A DNA stretch of 64,000 bases from Alteromonas sp. BMJM2 (GTDB lineage: Bacteria > Pseudomonadota > Gammaproteobacteria > Enterobacterales > Alteromonadaceae). The first letter of the stretch is position 1, and the number at the start of each line of letters is the position of its first letter. A model generated the notes under the pieces. The model had not been told where the DNA came from, searched no databases, and saw nothing but the letters and a program-made list of their open reading frames with translations. The position numbers and the translations under genes are program-made. Location of the stretch: NCBI RefSeq assembly GCF_027257845.1, contig NZ_JAPVOT010000010.1, positions 1 to 64,000 of the forward strand, written 5' to 3'. Shown one piece after another: positions 1 through 9,450 of this stretch.

Positions 1-151
1 AGCCCGACTCACTGCCCGTAACAATAAATGAATAAGAGTTAACCGCCGTGACTGTCCAGTCTTCGGTGAGTGTGTCGTAACCGGTGCTCATCACCCGCAG
101 TGAGCCGTCGCCCACATTGTTCTTACCTGCAATCGCCAGTGTGTGGCTTGC
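1..151. repeat. Long direct repeat, copy 2 (copy 1 at 2074-2224)
   Basis: Bases 1-151 match 2074-2224 with a single visible mismatch (near 129 versus 2202). Both lie in the same frame of the beta-helix protein and encode its Ig-like domain. The repeat probably continues past the window edge. It is a recent internal duplication or a gene-conversion tract. Confidence 0.9.
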
Positions 152-2467
152 TTTCTCGCCCGTATCTTCAGTTTCGCTGGTCACTAATACTGTAATGGTG
201 TCGACGTCTGACGTACTGATGTTACCGTCTATATCCGCTAGGTTAAGGTATACCGTCGCGCCGCTTTCGTAGGTTTGCGCCACGTTACCTTCGCTGTCCA
301 CTAAATACAGTTCACCTGTGCTCGTTTGTGATGTGGGCTCACCACCGGTAGTAATACTGCCGTTTAACCAACCTGAGTAGTTAACCCCTCCCGTAGCGCT
401 ATTTTCACTGCCATCATAAATAAAGCTTAACGCCTTAGGGTTATCCCCCTCATTCATTTCAGCCGTGTCGTCTTCACCCCACCAGTTGTTTTTCGCATTT
501 ATCGCATTACTCGTGTGGTTCGCTAACGCATAACCACCGTTGCCGTATATGTCATTGCCGTTGATCGCAGGGTTGGCGTAGTTGTGCACACTAATACCGT
601 AATCATCGTTATTGGTGATTTGGTTGCCGCTAACTTCAGCGTTACTGTTGCCGCTACTCTCTGCGTAACTCACGTATACACCCGCACCGTTACCGTCAAT
701 CACATTGCCAACAATAGAAGGCACAACGTTACCGCTGATGTACAGACCAACACCGCTGCCATAGTAGCCATCTTGGCCATTGTTCGTAATGGTGTTGTTA
801 TGCACTGACGCCTTCGTGGCATTAGACTCACCGTACAAACGGATACCCGACCCACTGTTACCGTCTACCTCGTTATTACTCACATCAATATGGTTATGCT
901 TACTCAACGTGAGCTCAATACCGCTACCGTTATTACCGCTTACCGTATTGCCTGTAATGGTGGCGGTATAGTCACTGGTATTGTTTCCGTATGAGTAACT
1001 ATAGCCATAGATACCCCCGTCTTGATTATCAGTGATAACGTTGTCGGTAATAACCATATCACCTTCTATACTGTCTAAATAAACCCCTCTATTCTGGTTT
1101 CCGGTAATGGTATTACCATCGAGAGTGAGGCCCTTAATGTCGTATAGGTATATCGTACTGCCATTATTTTCAATCGTGTTGTTATTGATTGACCACACGG
1201 CATTACCGTAACTCGCTTGCAACGCATAGCCCGCATTATCATGAATATGGTTGTTTGATACGATAGCCGTGCCATTGTTATATAAACTGAACGCACTTAT
1301 CGCTTGGCGGTTATTGGTTAGCTCACTGTGAGTAATGCTAAATACGGCATTGTCATACATGTCTTGCGTCGCAATACCGTAGTCACTGTATTCCATCAGC
1401 ATATGCGCGATACTAGCTGAGCCATTATTGATACGAATGCCGCCCCAGTCGCCTACTTCACCGTTACGATTGCTGCTCGTGAAAACGACCTTGTCATCGT
1501 CGTTACCCGCGACGACCAAACTCCCGTTTATCCATAGCTCACTGTTATAAGGGTTTTGGCCATCAGATGTGTCGTCACTATTCGCTAAGAACAAGACTTC
1601 TACGCCTGCCATAATGGTTAGCGTGACATCCGATGAAACGGTAATGTCACCGGTAATAAGATACGGGCTATTCTCTTTCGTCCATACCGTATCTTTAAGT
1701 AACGTTGCGCCAGGTAGTACCGTGGCTGCATAAAGCGCTGTAGTGCGAACTTGCTCTTCATCACCCCAATCGCCCGCGGCATCGGTATACACTGCGGTAA
1801 TTAAATCGCCCGTCTGGATATCGAGTAAACCATCGCCCTCTAAAGGCGTGGCCGTCTCGTTCACATCAATACTGCCTGTGAACACGCCGCTATCCACATC
1901 GGTTTCAGTGAGCGTAACCGCCTCACCCACAATCGTGCCCGCGATAGTACTGAACGTGAAACTATCACCGGTATTAAACCCGACAGCGCCCGTGTCTATC
2001 TTAAAGCGCACTTCGCTATTGTCTGTCACATAGCCATTGTCGTTTGCGTAAATATCATACTGCTGACTTTGTAAGCCCGACTCACTGCCCGTAACAATAA
2101 ATGAATAAGAGTTAACCGCCGTGACTGTCCAGTCTTCGGTGAGTGTGTCGTAACCGGTGCTCATCACCCGCAGTGAGCCGTCGCCCACATTGTTCTTACC
2201 GGCAATCGCCAGTGTGTGGCTTGCCTGTGAACCTGTATTCTCAGTTTCAGATGTAACTAGAACTTGAACGGATTCAACAATAGAAAGGTTACTGTTTAGA
2301 TCTGGATCTGATACTTCGACATGAATTGCTTCACCACTTGAGTAGGTAAGTACTGATAGGCCAGCCTCATCAACTAATTGAATAGTGCCTGTTTCTGATG
2401 CAGCTACTATAAGCGGAGATACAAGGGCACACACGAATGCGTTAATCGACATCCCTTTCAATTTCAT
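1..2467 (-). CDS. Exported parallel beta-helix repeat protein (C-terminus beyond window)
   Basis: A continuous minus-strand frame runs from an ATG at 2465-2467 off the left edge, about 822 codons with no stop. AAGGA lies 8 bases before the ATG. A signal peptide is visible (MKLKGMSINAFVCALVSP then LIVAA). Next come an Ig-like/adhesin-type domain, then many short Asn/Gly-rich repeats of the form GN.I..N...G (roughly residues 300-650), which is the pattern of NosD/PbH1 right-handed beta-helices. A second copy of the Ig-like domain follows near the edge. The NNWWG motif at the end of the helix also recurs in this class. Probably a cell-surface or secreted polysaccharide-binding or -cleaving protein; no catalytic site could be assigned. 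Confidence 0.8.
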   Translation of the reverse strand, partial: MKLKGMSINAFVCALVSPLIVAASETGTIQLVDEAGLSVLTYSSGEAIHVEVSDPDLNSNLSIVESVQVLVTSETENTGSQASHTLAIAGKNNVGDGSLRVMSTGYDTLTEDWTVTAVNSYSFIVTGSESGLQSQQYDIYANDNGYVTDNSEVRFKIDTGAVGFNTGDSFTFSTIAGTIVGEAVTLTETDVDSGVFTGSIDVNETATPLEGDGLLDIQTGDLITAVYTDAAGDWGDEEQVRTTALYAATVLPGATLLKDTVWTKENSPYLITGDITVSSDVTLTIMAGVEVLFLANSDDTSDGQNPYNSELWINGSLVVAGNDDDKVVFTSSNRNGEVGDWGGIRINNGSASIAHMLMEYSDYGIATQDMYDNAVFSITHSELTNNRQAISAFSLYNNGTAIVSNNHIHDNAGYALQASYGNAVWSINNNTIENNGSTIYLYDIKGLTLDGNTITGNQNRGVYLDSIEGDMVITDNVITDNQDGGIYGYSYSYGNNTSDYTATITGNTVSGNNGSGIELTLSKHNHIDVSNNEVDGNSGSGIRLYGESNATKASVHNNTITNNGQDGYYGSGVGLYISGNVVPSIVGNVIDGNGAGVYVSYAESSGNSNAEVSGNQITNNDDYGISVHNYANPAINGNDIYGNGGYALANHTSNAINAKNNWWGEDDTAEMNEGDNPKALSFIYDGSENSATGGVNYSGWLNGSITTGGEPTSQTSTGELYLVDSEGNVAQTYESGATVYLNLADIDGNISTSDVDTITVLVTSETEDTGEKASHTLAIAGKNNVGDGSLRVMSTGYDTLTEDWTVTAVNSYSFIVTGSESG

Positions 2468-2486
2468 CGTTTAGTTCCTTAAATTT

Positions 2487-3050
2487 TTACTTATTCTTTT
2501 CGTTTAAGATTGCTAAAGATTTTACTCTTATTAGATTATTCTTTTCAGTCTGAGCAACTCTGTATTCCCACCCAACGTTTTGGCCGGCAACTAAATCATT
2601 AGCTAAAAGTCGTTTATCTATAACAAGCATATATTCTTGACGTTTGGTTTTTACCGCTACATAAATGTCGTTATTAACAGATTGGGTAGACAGCACAATG
2701 CCAGAGCGATGTATGCTTTTTACAATCTCAACAATGAATAGTTCGTTGAAGGCTTTGCTTTCTGTTTTGCTAAAGTAATTGGTAGATTTTCTGGCATTTT
2801 TCCAGAAAACTGTATCGCCAACCTTTGGCTTAGTATCAATTGAGGCGGCTGCCAATTGCAAAGCTGTCCCGTCGGCTTTTTCAACGTCGAGAAATGTGTA
2901 CCCTTTGCCAATCGATATCGATACTAACTTACCTTCGCTCACACCATCAGATAAGTCACTAGACAAAGAATGGGTTGAATAGGTAATAAACAAAAAGGCT
3001 AAAGGTAAAAGGAATGAATTTTTGAAACTAGTTTTAAACAAAACTGACAC
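2487..3050 (-). CDS. Hypothetical exported protein
   Basis: A 187-residue protein with an N-terminal signal peptide (Lys-containing start, hydrophobic stretch around residues 13-28, then Ser-rich). I do not recognise a family for the mature part. It is mostly beta-type sequence, rich in Lys, Val and Asp, with no cysteines in the mature region. It lies directly upstream of the beta-helix gene on the same strand (19 bases between stop and next start), so the two are probably cotranscribed. It may be an accessory factor for the large surface protein, but that is inference from position only. Confidence 0.65.
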   Translation of the reverse strand: MSVLFKTSFKNSFLLPLAFLFITYSTHSLSSDLSDGVSEGKLVSISIGKGYTFLDVEKADGTALQLAAASIDTKPKVGDTVFWKNARKSTNYFSKTESKAFNELFIVEIVKSIHRSGIVLSTQSVNNDIYVAVKTKRQEYMLVIDKRLLANDLVAGQNVGWEYRVAQTEKNNLIRVKSLAILNEKNK

Positions 3051-3146
3051 AGCCTAGCGCTCCCTGCTCTTGTGCTTACTACTACAATTATTGTGCAGAT
3101 GTTACTTATTTGTGAAAGTTTAACTCAACAAAGCCTTATAAACAAT

Positions 3147-3169
3147 AAAGCAGGCCGCTGGCCTGCTTT
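3147..3169 (-). terminator. Intrinsic terminator candidate after the FG-GAP gene
   Basis: A perfect 10-bp stem, AAAGCAGGCC / GGCCTGCTTT, with a GCT loop, about 110 bases past the stop of the minus-strand gene at 3279-5342. On the minus strand the stem is followed by a T-rich but interrupted tail (TTTATTGTTTAT). Confidence 0.6.
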
Positions 3170-3278
3170 GTAATTAGTAAGGCGTAACAATTATTTTTCA
3201 ACGAGCCTCTGATTTCACGAGAATTTGTTTGGCTCTCACTATTCCATTAAAGTGTTACAAGCTATTTCAAGCAACGAG

Positions 3279-5342
3279 TTAGTTTATGACTATCCATTCG
3301 ATGCTTACAGACTTTCCATAACCTCCCAAATTAACCTTAGGGCCATCCATAAGATATATGTAAGTTTGCCCTGACTGCTGTTGTCGCCAGAATAAATCAG
3401 CTTTTCCGTCACTATCAAGGTCGGCAATATCTGCAATTTTCCAATCACTGTTATTCACTGTGTTGATAAGTGAACTGGTTTTTATCTCACCATTGCCCAT
3501 AAGATAAGCCCAATTTCGGCCGTCACTACGATTTCTCCAAATAATGTCGTCAGTGCCGTCCCCATCAATATCTCCAGCTCCAACAATGTCCCAGTTGGTA
3601 TTAACCGTGTTGAGCGTGTATCGGCTTGAAATATTGGATCCATTCATGAGCCAGATATAATTTGTACCTTTTATTTTGTGACGCCAAATAATGTCATCAA
3701 ATCCATCACCATTAACATCGCCGCTACCGACAATTTGCCAGTTTAAATCTGCCACTTTTAGGCTGGGTATAGAGGAGTTTGCCTCAATACCATCCATCAA
3801 ATATATCCACGTATCGCCTCTTCCTTCGTGGCGCCAAATAATATCGTCTTTACCATCGCCATTGAAATCCATGACTTCTTTAATTTTCCACTGCGTGTCG
3901 TAGATGTAATTTAGTTCACCACGCTGCTTAATGTTGAACCCATCCATTAGGTAAATGTAATTACGGCCAGTTGCTTGATTACGCCACAATATATCTGATT
4001 TGCCATCGCCATCGAAATCACCGCGGCCTACAATGTTCCATGCTTGATCTGCGATAACATTAATACCTGCGTTTTTAGTCGTAGATAGTCCATCCATAGA
4101 CCACATCCAGTTTCGACCATCGTTTGTGTTGCGCCAAAGAATGTCTGCCTTGCCATCGCCATCAACATCATGCTTCGTAGGCAAAGAATTATTTGTTACG
4201 ACAAATTTTTCGTTAAACCTATCTGGAGGGCCGAAACTGCCTGAGTTATCCGCATTATCCTTTAATGGGAATAACGTAACACTCCAATCGCCTGATGTAG
4301 TTCCTTGAGGTACAGTGAGCGCTGCCTCCCAAATACCATCTAAATCATCTCCAGAAACAAGCCTAACTGCTCCGAAACCTGTGGTCGCATTGTTTATGTC
4401 GCTTCCTGCAGTAACACTTGGGGTGACCACACCAGACTCATCATCAGTTATACGCATGGTTACTGTCACGACTTGACTGGTTTGGCTAACATCAACAGTG
4501 GTGGGCGATATATTAAACTCTAGAAGTTCTGGGGCTGTTAAGTCTTCGGCATCAGATAAAACTGTAAATGAAGAATTGAATTCACTAGGCGGACCGAAGC
4601 TACCTGAGTTATCCGCGTTGTCCTTTAATGGGAATAGCGTAACACTCCAATCGCCTGATGTAGTTCCTTGAGGTACAGTGAGCGCTGCCTCCCAAATACC
4701 ATCTAAATTATCTCCAGAAACAAGTCTAACTGCTCCGAAACCTGTGGTCGCATTGTTTATGTCGCTACCTGCAGTAACATTAGGGGTGACCACACCAGAC
4801 TCATCATCAGTTATACGCATGGTTACTGTCACGACTTGGCTGGTTTGACTAACATCAACATTGGTGGGCGATATAGTAAACTCCAGAAGTTCTGGGGCTG
4901 TTAGGTCTTCGGCATCAGATAAAACTGTAAATGAAGAATCGAATTCACTAGGCGGACCGAAGCTACCTGAGTTATCCGCATTATCTTTTAATGGAAATAG
5001 CGTAACACTCCAATCCCCTGATGTAGTTCCTTGAGGTACAGTGAGTGCTGCCTCCCAAATACCATCTAAATCATCTCCTGAGACAAGCCTAACTGCTCCG
5101 AAACCTGTGGACGCACTGTTTCTCTCACTACCTGCGGTGACATTGGGTTTGACCACACCAGATTCATCATCAGTTATACGCATAATAACCGTTACTATTT
5201 GGCTGGTTTGACTTACGTCGACTGTAGTCGGTGATATCGAAAAGTCTATGAGATCGGGGGGTGTAAGGTCTTCGGCTAAAATTGCCCCAGAAAATATGCT
5301 AATAAAAAATAAAGTCAGTGAAATGAGGTTTTTTATATACAT
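3279..5342 (-). CDS. Exported protein with three Ig-like repeats and six FG-GAP/VCBS repeats
   Basis: A 687-residue protein. The start was set at the ATG at 5340-5342: it is preceded by AAGGA at good spacing and opens a normal signal peptide (MYIKNLISLTLFFISIFSGA), whereas the longer frame would add 22 residues before the signal. The mature part has three near-identical 121-residue repeats beginning DLTxPxL and ending TVLSDAE. Then come six blades of about 43-45 residues with the Ca-binding signature DxDGDGKxDIxWR and a following G.N..YLMDG, typical of FG-GAP/VCBS beta-propellers. Likely secreted or surface adhesive/carbohydrate-binding; no enzymatic motif was seen. The DNA of the three Ig-like repeats (about 4190-5280) is also very similar, indicating recent amplification. 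Confidence 0.8.
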   Translation of the reverse strand: MYIKNLISLTLFFISIFSGAILAEDLTPPDLIDFSISPTTVDVSQTSQIVTVIMRITDDESGVVKPNVTAGSERNSASTGFGAVRLVSGDDLDGIWEAALTVPQGTTSGDWSVTLFPLKDNADNSGSFGPPSEFDSSFTVLSDAEDLTAPELLEFTISPTNVDVSQTSQVVTVTMRITDDESGVVTPNVTAGSDINNATTGFGAVRLVSGDNLDGIWEAALTVPQGTTSGDWSVTLFPLKDNADNSGSFGPPSEFNSSFTVLSDAEDLTAPELLEFNISPTTVDVSQTSQVVTVTMRITDDESGVVTPSVTAGSDINNATTGFGAVRLVSGDDLDGIWEAALTVPQGTTSGDWSVTLFPLKDNADNSGSFGPPDRFNEKFVVTNNSLPTKHDVDGDGKADILWRNTNDGRNWMWSMDGLSTTKNAGINVIADQAWNIVGRGDFDGDGKSDILWRNQATGRNYIYLMDGFNIKQRGELNYIYDTQWKIKEVMDFNGDGKDDIIWRHEGRGDTWIYLMDGIEANSSIPSLKVADLNWQIVGSGDVNGDGFDDIIWRHKIKGTNYIWLMNGSNISSRYTLNTVNTNWDIVGAGDIDGDGTDDIIWRNRSDGRNWAYLMGNGEIKTSSLINTVNNSDWKIADIADLDSDGKADLFWRQQQSGQTYIYLMDGPKVNLGGYGKSVSIEWIVIN

Positions 5343-5584
5343 TACTAATCCTTGTAAACTAATGGTAGTAGAAGCTTCTGTGTATGCTGTATCTTTCCTA
5401 AACAACAAAATCGGCAGAAATAATGACCTGAGCCTTATCGATAATTAATAAGTTCATTGGTTGGTGAGTACAGAAGCATCGGCTTATTCCAATAGTTGGA
5501 ACTCGTTTAACTGGTCGATTGGGTTAGTATGCCTAACCCTTTCGACTTTAGCTTCCGCGAAAAATGAAGACAAAGAAATACTTT

Positions 5585-6991
5585 CTACTTCGCCACTCGC
5601 CCATATCTATCAGAAAAACGAACAATATCATCTTCGCCAAGATATGCGCCCGACTGAACTTCAATTAGCTCTAGTGGAATTTTGCCTGGGTTTTCTAGGG
5701 CATGTACCGCTCCAATCGGAATGTACACTGATTCGTTTTCAGTAACTAACTGAGTTTCTTCATCAATAGTTACATTGGCGCTGCCTGATACTACAATCCA
5801 GTGCTCTGCGCGGTGATGATGCATTTGAACCGATAACTTTTCGCCCGGCTTAACTGTGATGCGTTTTACCTGGAAGCGTGCACCGCTGTCGATAGAGTCG
5901 TAGCTTCCCCATGGGCGAAATACTTCACGGTGAAACTCAAACTCTGGACGGTGCTCTGCTTTAAGCTTGTTTACAACAGTTTTTATGCTTTGCGCGTCGT
6001 CTTTATGGGCAACCATTACAGCGTCTTTCGTCTCTACGACAATTACGTCTTCTAATCCGATGACAGAAACTAAACGCTGCTCTGCATTTACGTAGCTATT
6101 TTTGGTATTTTCTAAAATGGTATCGCCTACAGTAGCGTTGCCGTTCTCGTCTTTTTCCGCAGTTTCCCACAATGACGACCAGCTGCCTACATCACTCCAG
6201 CCTGCATCAAGTGGCACCATAGCTGCGCTGTCAGTTTTTTCCATCACGGTGTAGTCGATAGAATCATCTGGGCAAGTAGCAAAGATATCGTGATCTACTC
6301 GGATAAAGTCTAAATCAGGTGTTTCGGTATCAATAGCACGCTTGCATACATCTAGCATTTCAGCATTATATTTAGCTAGCTCTTCCAAGTAGCGGCTTGC
6401 CTTAAACATAAACATACCGCTGTTCCAAAAGTAACTACCTGAATCTACGTATTCTTTAGCGGTCGCTAATGCTGGTTTTTCAACGAATTCTGCTACTTCA
6501 AACCCATCGCCAAGTTCGCTACCCGCTTTTATGTAACCATAACCGGTGTGCGGCTGATCAGGTACTATGCCAAAGGTAACAAGCTTTCCTGCTTCTGCTA
6601 ACTTTTCTGCTTTTTCTATCGCATGGTGAAAAGCTTGGTTATCTTGAATTAAGTGGTCTGCAGCTAATACTAAAAGAACCGGATCTTCACCGTTCATTGT
6701 TGCGTGAAGCGCAGCTAATGCGATGGCTGGTGCTGTGTTTCGGCCCACTGGCTCAAGCAATATGCCCCCATGATGGATACTTTTTTGGCGAAGCTGTTCT
6801 GCAACTAAAAAACGATGCGCATCATTACAAATGAAAATGGGGCTTTGGGCCTTCGTGCCTTTTAAGCGAGTAATAGTGTCTTGCAGCATAGTGCTGTCTG
6901 AAGTAAGCGATAGAAACTGCTTTGGAAGCGCTGCTCGCGACTTTGGCCATAAACGGCTACCTGAGCCGCCAGCTAATACTACTGGTTTCAT
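5585..6991 (-). CDS. manC: Mannose-1-phosphate guanylyltransferase / mannose-6-phosphate isomerase
   Basis: 468 residues, the normal length for the bifunctional type II enzyme that makes GDP-mannose (and isomerises fructose-6-P/mannose-6-P) for polysaccharide synthesis in the cytoplasm. The N-terminal nucleotidyltransferase has the signature [11 protein letters not shown] at residues 6-16 followed by PKQFL. FVEKP and the YFWNSGMF motif follow in order. The C-terminal cupin isomerase domain has [10 protein letters not shown] with the metal-binding histidines. AAGGATCTTACA precedes the ATG. Phosphomannomutase, the previous step, lies about 0.8 kb upstream on the same strand, separated by a toxin-antitoxin pair. 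Confidence 0.95.
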   Translation of the reverse strand: MKPVVLAGGSGSRLWPKSRAALPKQFLSLTSDSTMLQDTITRLKGTKAQSPIFICNDAHRFLVAEQLRQKSIHHGGILLEPVGRNTAPAIALAALHATMNGEDPVLLVLAADHLIQDNQAFHHAIEKAEKLAEAGKLVTFGIVPDQPHTGYGYIKAGSELGDGFEVAEFVEKPALATAKEYVDSGSYFWNSGMFMFKASRYLEELAKYNAEMLDVCKRAIDTETPDLDFIRVDHDIFATCPDDSIDYTVMEKTDSAAMVPLDAGWSDVGSWSSLWETAEKDENGNATVGDTILENTKNSYVNAEQRLVSVIGLEDVIVVETKDAVMVAHKDDAQSIKTVVNKLKAEHRPEFEFHREVFRPWGSYDSIDSGARFQVKRITVKPGEKLSVQMHHHRAEHWIVVSGSANVTIDEETQLVTENESVYIPIGAVHALENPGKIPLELIEVQSGAYLGEDDIVRFSDRYGRVAK

Positions 6992-7159
6992 TGTAAGATC
7001 CTTGATGTGTGAGTACGGTGCCCACGTCCTAAAATTAAGTTACTCTGGGTAGTATACAAAGGAATGAATATTGATTAAATGGCAAATGTGGAAATGACTG
7101 GGTAAGAGTAACTATTTCTAAAAATGGGAGCAGAGTTTTTTACTTTGACCCGATTATTA

Positions 7160-7423
7160 CTAGGCGTAATGAGTGCACATGCGTAACACTTTGACTGTCT
7201 GGATATCGTCTAGAACTTGATAAACCAAGCGCTGCTGTATGTTGATGCGCCGAGAATACGCTCCGTCTAAATCTCCGACCAATTTTTCATAAGGTGGATG
7301 TGTTTGATAAGGGCTTTCACTTATGATCTGAATGAGTGTTTTTGCCTTGGCTTTTAAGCCACCACTAGCGAGTTTTTTCGCATCTTTTTGCGCTTGTTTG
7401 GTATAAACGACATTCCATGTCAC
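7160..7423 (-). CDS. yoeB: Txe/YoeB-family toxin (mRNA interferase)
   Basis: About 87 residues with the features of YoeB/RelE-fold toxins: a basic KQAQKDAKKL helix, the PPYEKLVGDLDGAYSRRIN segment, and a C-terminal ending in CTHY with the expected His-Tyr near the end. Family members bind the ribosome and cleave mRNA in the A site. A GTG start at 7421-7423 overlaps the antitoxin stop (GTGA), as is usual for such pairs; a TTG one codon earlier is also possible. The C-terminus ends HYA rather than the common HYHY or HY. Symbol given by family resemblance. Confidence 0.85.
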   Translation of the reverse strand: MTWNVVYTKQAQKDAKKLASGGLKAKAKTLIQIISESPYQTHPPYEKLVGDLDGAYSRRINIQQRLVYQVLDDIQTVKVLRMCTHYA

Positions 7424-7662
7424 CAATCTACTTCCTCTGAACAGCTAGCTACATCTTCTTGCATTCCCGCTTTGATAGATTCTCGCATTCCCGAAACAGA
7501 GAGAAGGTATAACGTTTCTTGAATTGAATTCCAATCACTCTCAGAAAGCAACACGGCATTATTTCGCTTACTCGTAATTAATACTGGCTTATGGGATTCT
7601 GCGGTTTCATCGATTACGCGATACAAATTAGCTCTAGCCTCTGTGGCTGATAGTGTAGTCAT
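7420..7662 (-). CDS. yefM: Phd/YefM-family antitoxin
   Basis: An 80-residue antitoxin starting MTTLSATEARANLYRVIDE, the typical YefM N-terminus that dimerises and binds operator DNA. A conserved NAVLLSESDWNSIQETLYLL segment follows, and an acidic tail likely wraps the toxin. The start at 7660-7662 was chosen because GAGGG lies 7 bases before it and family proteins begin there; the longer frame adds 18 unlikely residues. It overlaps the toxin gene by 4 bases. The pair sits between two GDP-mannose genes on the same strand, which suggests a later insertion. Confidence 0.9.
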   Translation of the reverse strand: MTTLSATEARANLYRVIDETAESHKPVLITSKRNNAVLLSESDWNSIQETLYLLSVSGMRESIKAGMQEDVASCSEEVDW

Positions 7663-7681
7663 AAAATGCCCTCTAAAGAAA

Positions 7682-7704
7682 GTACAACGTACGCCAAAAC
7701 GTAC
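7682..7704 (-). promoter_or_regulatory. Possible antitoxin operator
   Basis: Two AACGTAC copies at 7686-7692 and 7698-7704 (12-bp period), with an extra GTAC at 7682-7685, lie 20-42 bases before the antitoxin start. YefM-type operators are built from short GTAC-centred palindromes, so autoregulation here is plausible but inferred. Confidence 0.4.
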
Positions 7705-7738
7705 ACCCCTCGTCAAGAAGTATCACTCTCAAGGAGAT

Positions 7739-7770
7739 AAGGGGGCTTGAGTTTTCACTCACGCCCCCTT
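7739..7770 (-). terminator. Hairpin after phosphomannomutase gene
   Basis: An 8-bp stem AAGGGGGC / GCCCCCTT with short additional pairing (TGAG/CTCA) inside, 30 bases past the stop of the gene at 7800-9260. The T-run is better on the plus strand (TTTTT) than on the minus strand (TTATCT), so its direction is uncertain. Confidence 0.45.
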
Positions 7771-7799
7771 TTTAGTTAAGCACTGCATGTCTGAAAGAC

Positions 7800-9260
7800 T
7801 TACTCTGCACGAATTAGCGCAAGCACCTCTTTGGTTTTTTCTTCCATTAGCGGAATATCACCTTTACTTTCTACGTTCAGGCGAATTACCGGTTCGGTAT
7901 TCGATTTACGTAAGTTAAAGCGCCACGTATCAAACTCTAACCCTAGGCCGTCGGTAGTATCAATAACGCTGGCTAGCGGCTGGTATTTACTGGTAACGCG
8001 CTCTAATGCGGCATCGGCATCTTTTAGCTTGCTGTTAATTTCGCCCGAGGAAGGGAAGGCTTTAATACGCTCTTTAACCATGCTGGCGAGGGTTTGTTTT
8101 TTTACACACACAAGTTCAGCAATAAGTAACCAAGGGATCATGCCTGAATCGCAGTAGGCAAAGTCGCGAAAGTAGTGATGGGCGCTCATTTCACCGCCAT
8201 ATACTGCATCCTCTTTGCGCATGCGCTCTTTAATGAAGGCATGGCCAGTTTTCGATTTTATGGGCGTACCGCCTGCGTTGGCAACGATGTCTTCGGTGTT
8301 CCAATAAACGCGCGGGTCGTAAATAATTTTGCTGTCGGTGTTTTTTTCGATAAAGGCTTCGGCAAGTAGCCCTACAATGTAATAGCCTTCTATAAATTCA
8401 CCGTCGGCATCGAATAAAAAGCAGCGGTCGAAATCGCCGTCCCACGCAATACCAAAATCGGCACCAGACGCTTTTACTGCATCGGCGGTATCGGCACGGT
8501 TTTCTGGTAGCAGCGGGTTAGGAATGCCATTTGGAAAGGTACCGTCTGCGTTGTGATGCACCTTAATGAATTCAATAGGTACGTTTTTATTGTGCATAGC
8601 CTTTTCAATGGCATCTAAAGCGGGGCCCGCAGAGCCGTTACCGGCATTCACTACCACTTTAAGCGGTGTAAAGTTATCTAGATTGACATACGAAAGCATG
8701 TGTTCTACGTAATCACTCATACAAGAGCTTTTTGTATACTGGCCAGTACTGGTTAGATTGTCTTCTTGCGTGTGGGCCTGACCGTTGAAGAAGGCATCGG
8801 CATCTACAGTTTCGTTATTGAAGTAGTGATCCAAGCGGCCGTTAACAAACTTGTCGCTAAGATCTTCTGCCCGCTCTTTTATGGCGTTAAGGCCCGTGTC
8901 GCCACTAATGGGGATAGAGCCGGCTTTTACCAGCTTCATGCCGTTGTAGTTGATAGGGTTGTGGCTTGCGGTGACTTCAATGCCGCCGTCTACGCCAAGG
9001 TGCTTAGTGGCAAAGTAAATTTCTTCTGTGCCCGCCATGCCAATATCGGTTACATTTGCGCCAGCATCAATTAGCCCAGCGGTAAGCGCTAATTTAAGCG
9101 GTGTAGAGGTTAAGCGCACATCGCTGCCTACTACCACAGTTTTGGCATCGAGTTCTTCGGCAAAGGCATAGCCTATGCGGTAAGCCACTTCTTCGGTTAA
9201 CTGAGCGTTAAGTTCGCCACGAATATCGTAAGCTTTAAAACAGGTAATTGGGTTGGCCAT
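7800..9260 (-). CDS. manB: Phosphomannomutase / phosphoglucomutase
   Basis: A 486-residue alpha-D-phosphohexomutase, converting mannose-6-P to mannose-1-P (and possibly the glucose equivalents). The phosphoserine loop TASHNP is at about residues 97-102 with the catalytic Ser at 99. The metal-binding DGDFDR loop and the sugar-specificity [10 protein letters not shown] follow, and the C-terminal [12 protein letters not shown] loop binds phosphate. Lengths and motif order match the AlgC/CpsG/ManB group; the symbol is by function rather than orthology. It works with the guanylyltransferase downstream to supply GDP-mannose. ATG is used; nothing looks broken. Confidence 0.93.
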   Translation of the reverse strand: MANPITCFKAYDIRGELNAQLTEEVAYRIGYAFAEELDAKTVVVGSDVRLTSTPLKLALTAGLIDAGANVTDIGMAGTEEIYFATKHLGVDGGIEVTASHNPINYNGMKLVKAGSIPISGDTGLNAIKERAEDLSDKFVNGRLDHYFNNETVDADAFFNGQAHTQEDNLTSTGQYTKSSCMSDYVEHMLSYVNLDNFTPLKVVVNAGNGSAGPALDAIEKAMHNKNVPIEFIKVHHNADGTFPNGIPNPLLPENRADTADAVKASGADFGIAWDGDFDRCFLFDADGEFIEGYYIVGLLAEAFIEKNTDSKIIYDPRVYWNTEDIVANAGGTPIKSKTGHAFIKERMRKEDAVYGGEMSAHHYFRDFAYCDSGMIPWLLIAELVCVKKQTLASMVKERIKAFPSSGEINSKLKDADAALERVTSKYQPLASVIDTTDGLGLEFDTWRFNLRKSNTEPVIRLNVESKGDIPLMEEKTKEVLALIRAE

Positions 9261-9433
9261 TACTGAGTCTCTATTCCTTTACTGGGATGATGAAAATTGT
9301 TCTATAAATGCTAAGTCGCAAGGACATATATTAAATCATCTAGCGAGTAATATTACTACGCGCATTCTATTATCTATTTTTGTTAAAGATAGAAAAAGAA
9401 CACATACTGAGCGGTTAGTGGAACAAGAATGTT

Positions 9434-9450
9434 GTTCTGACCCCATTTAT
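9434..9450. repeat. GGGGTCAG-family repeat at the flagellin stop codon
   Basis: Read on the minus strand the sequence is ATAAATGGGGTCAGAAC; the TAA is the stop codon of the flagellin gene. It is one of about eight copies of this short element in the window (see 11020, 12272, 15355, 15400, 15429 and 35565). Confidence 0.8.

Noticed and set aside
5461-5745. 94-residue plus-strand frame with a signal-peptide-like start
   Set aside because: Most of it overlaps the 3' end of manC on the other strand, there is no ribosome-binding site, and the sequence resembles no family.
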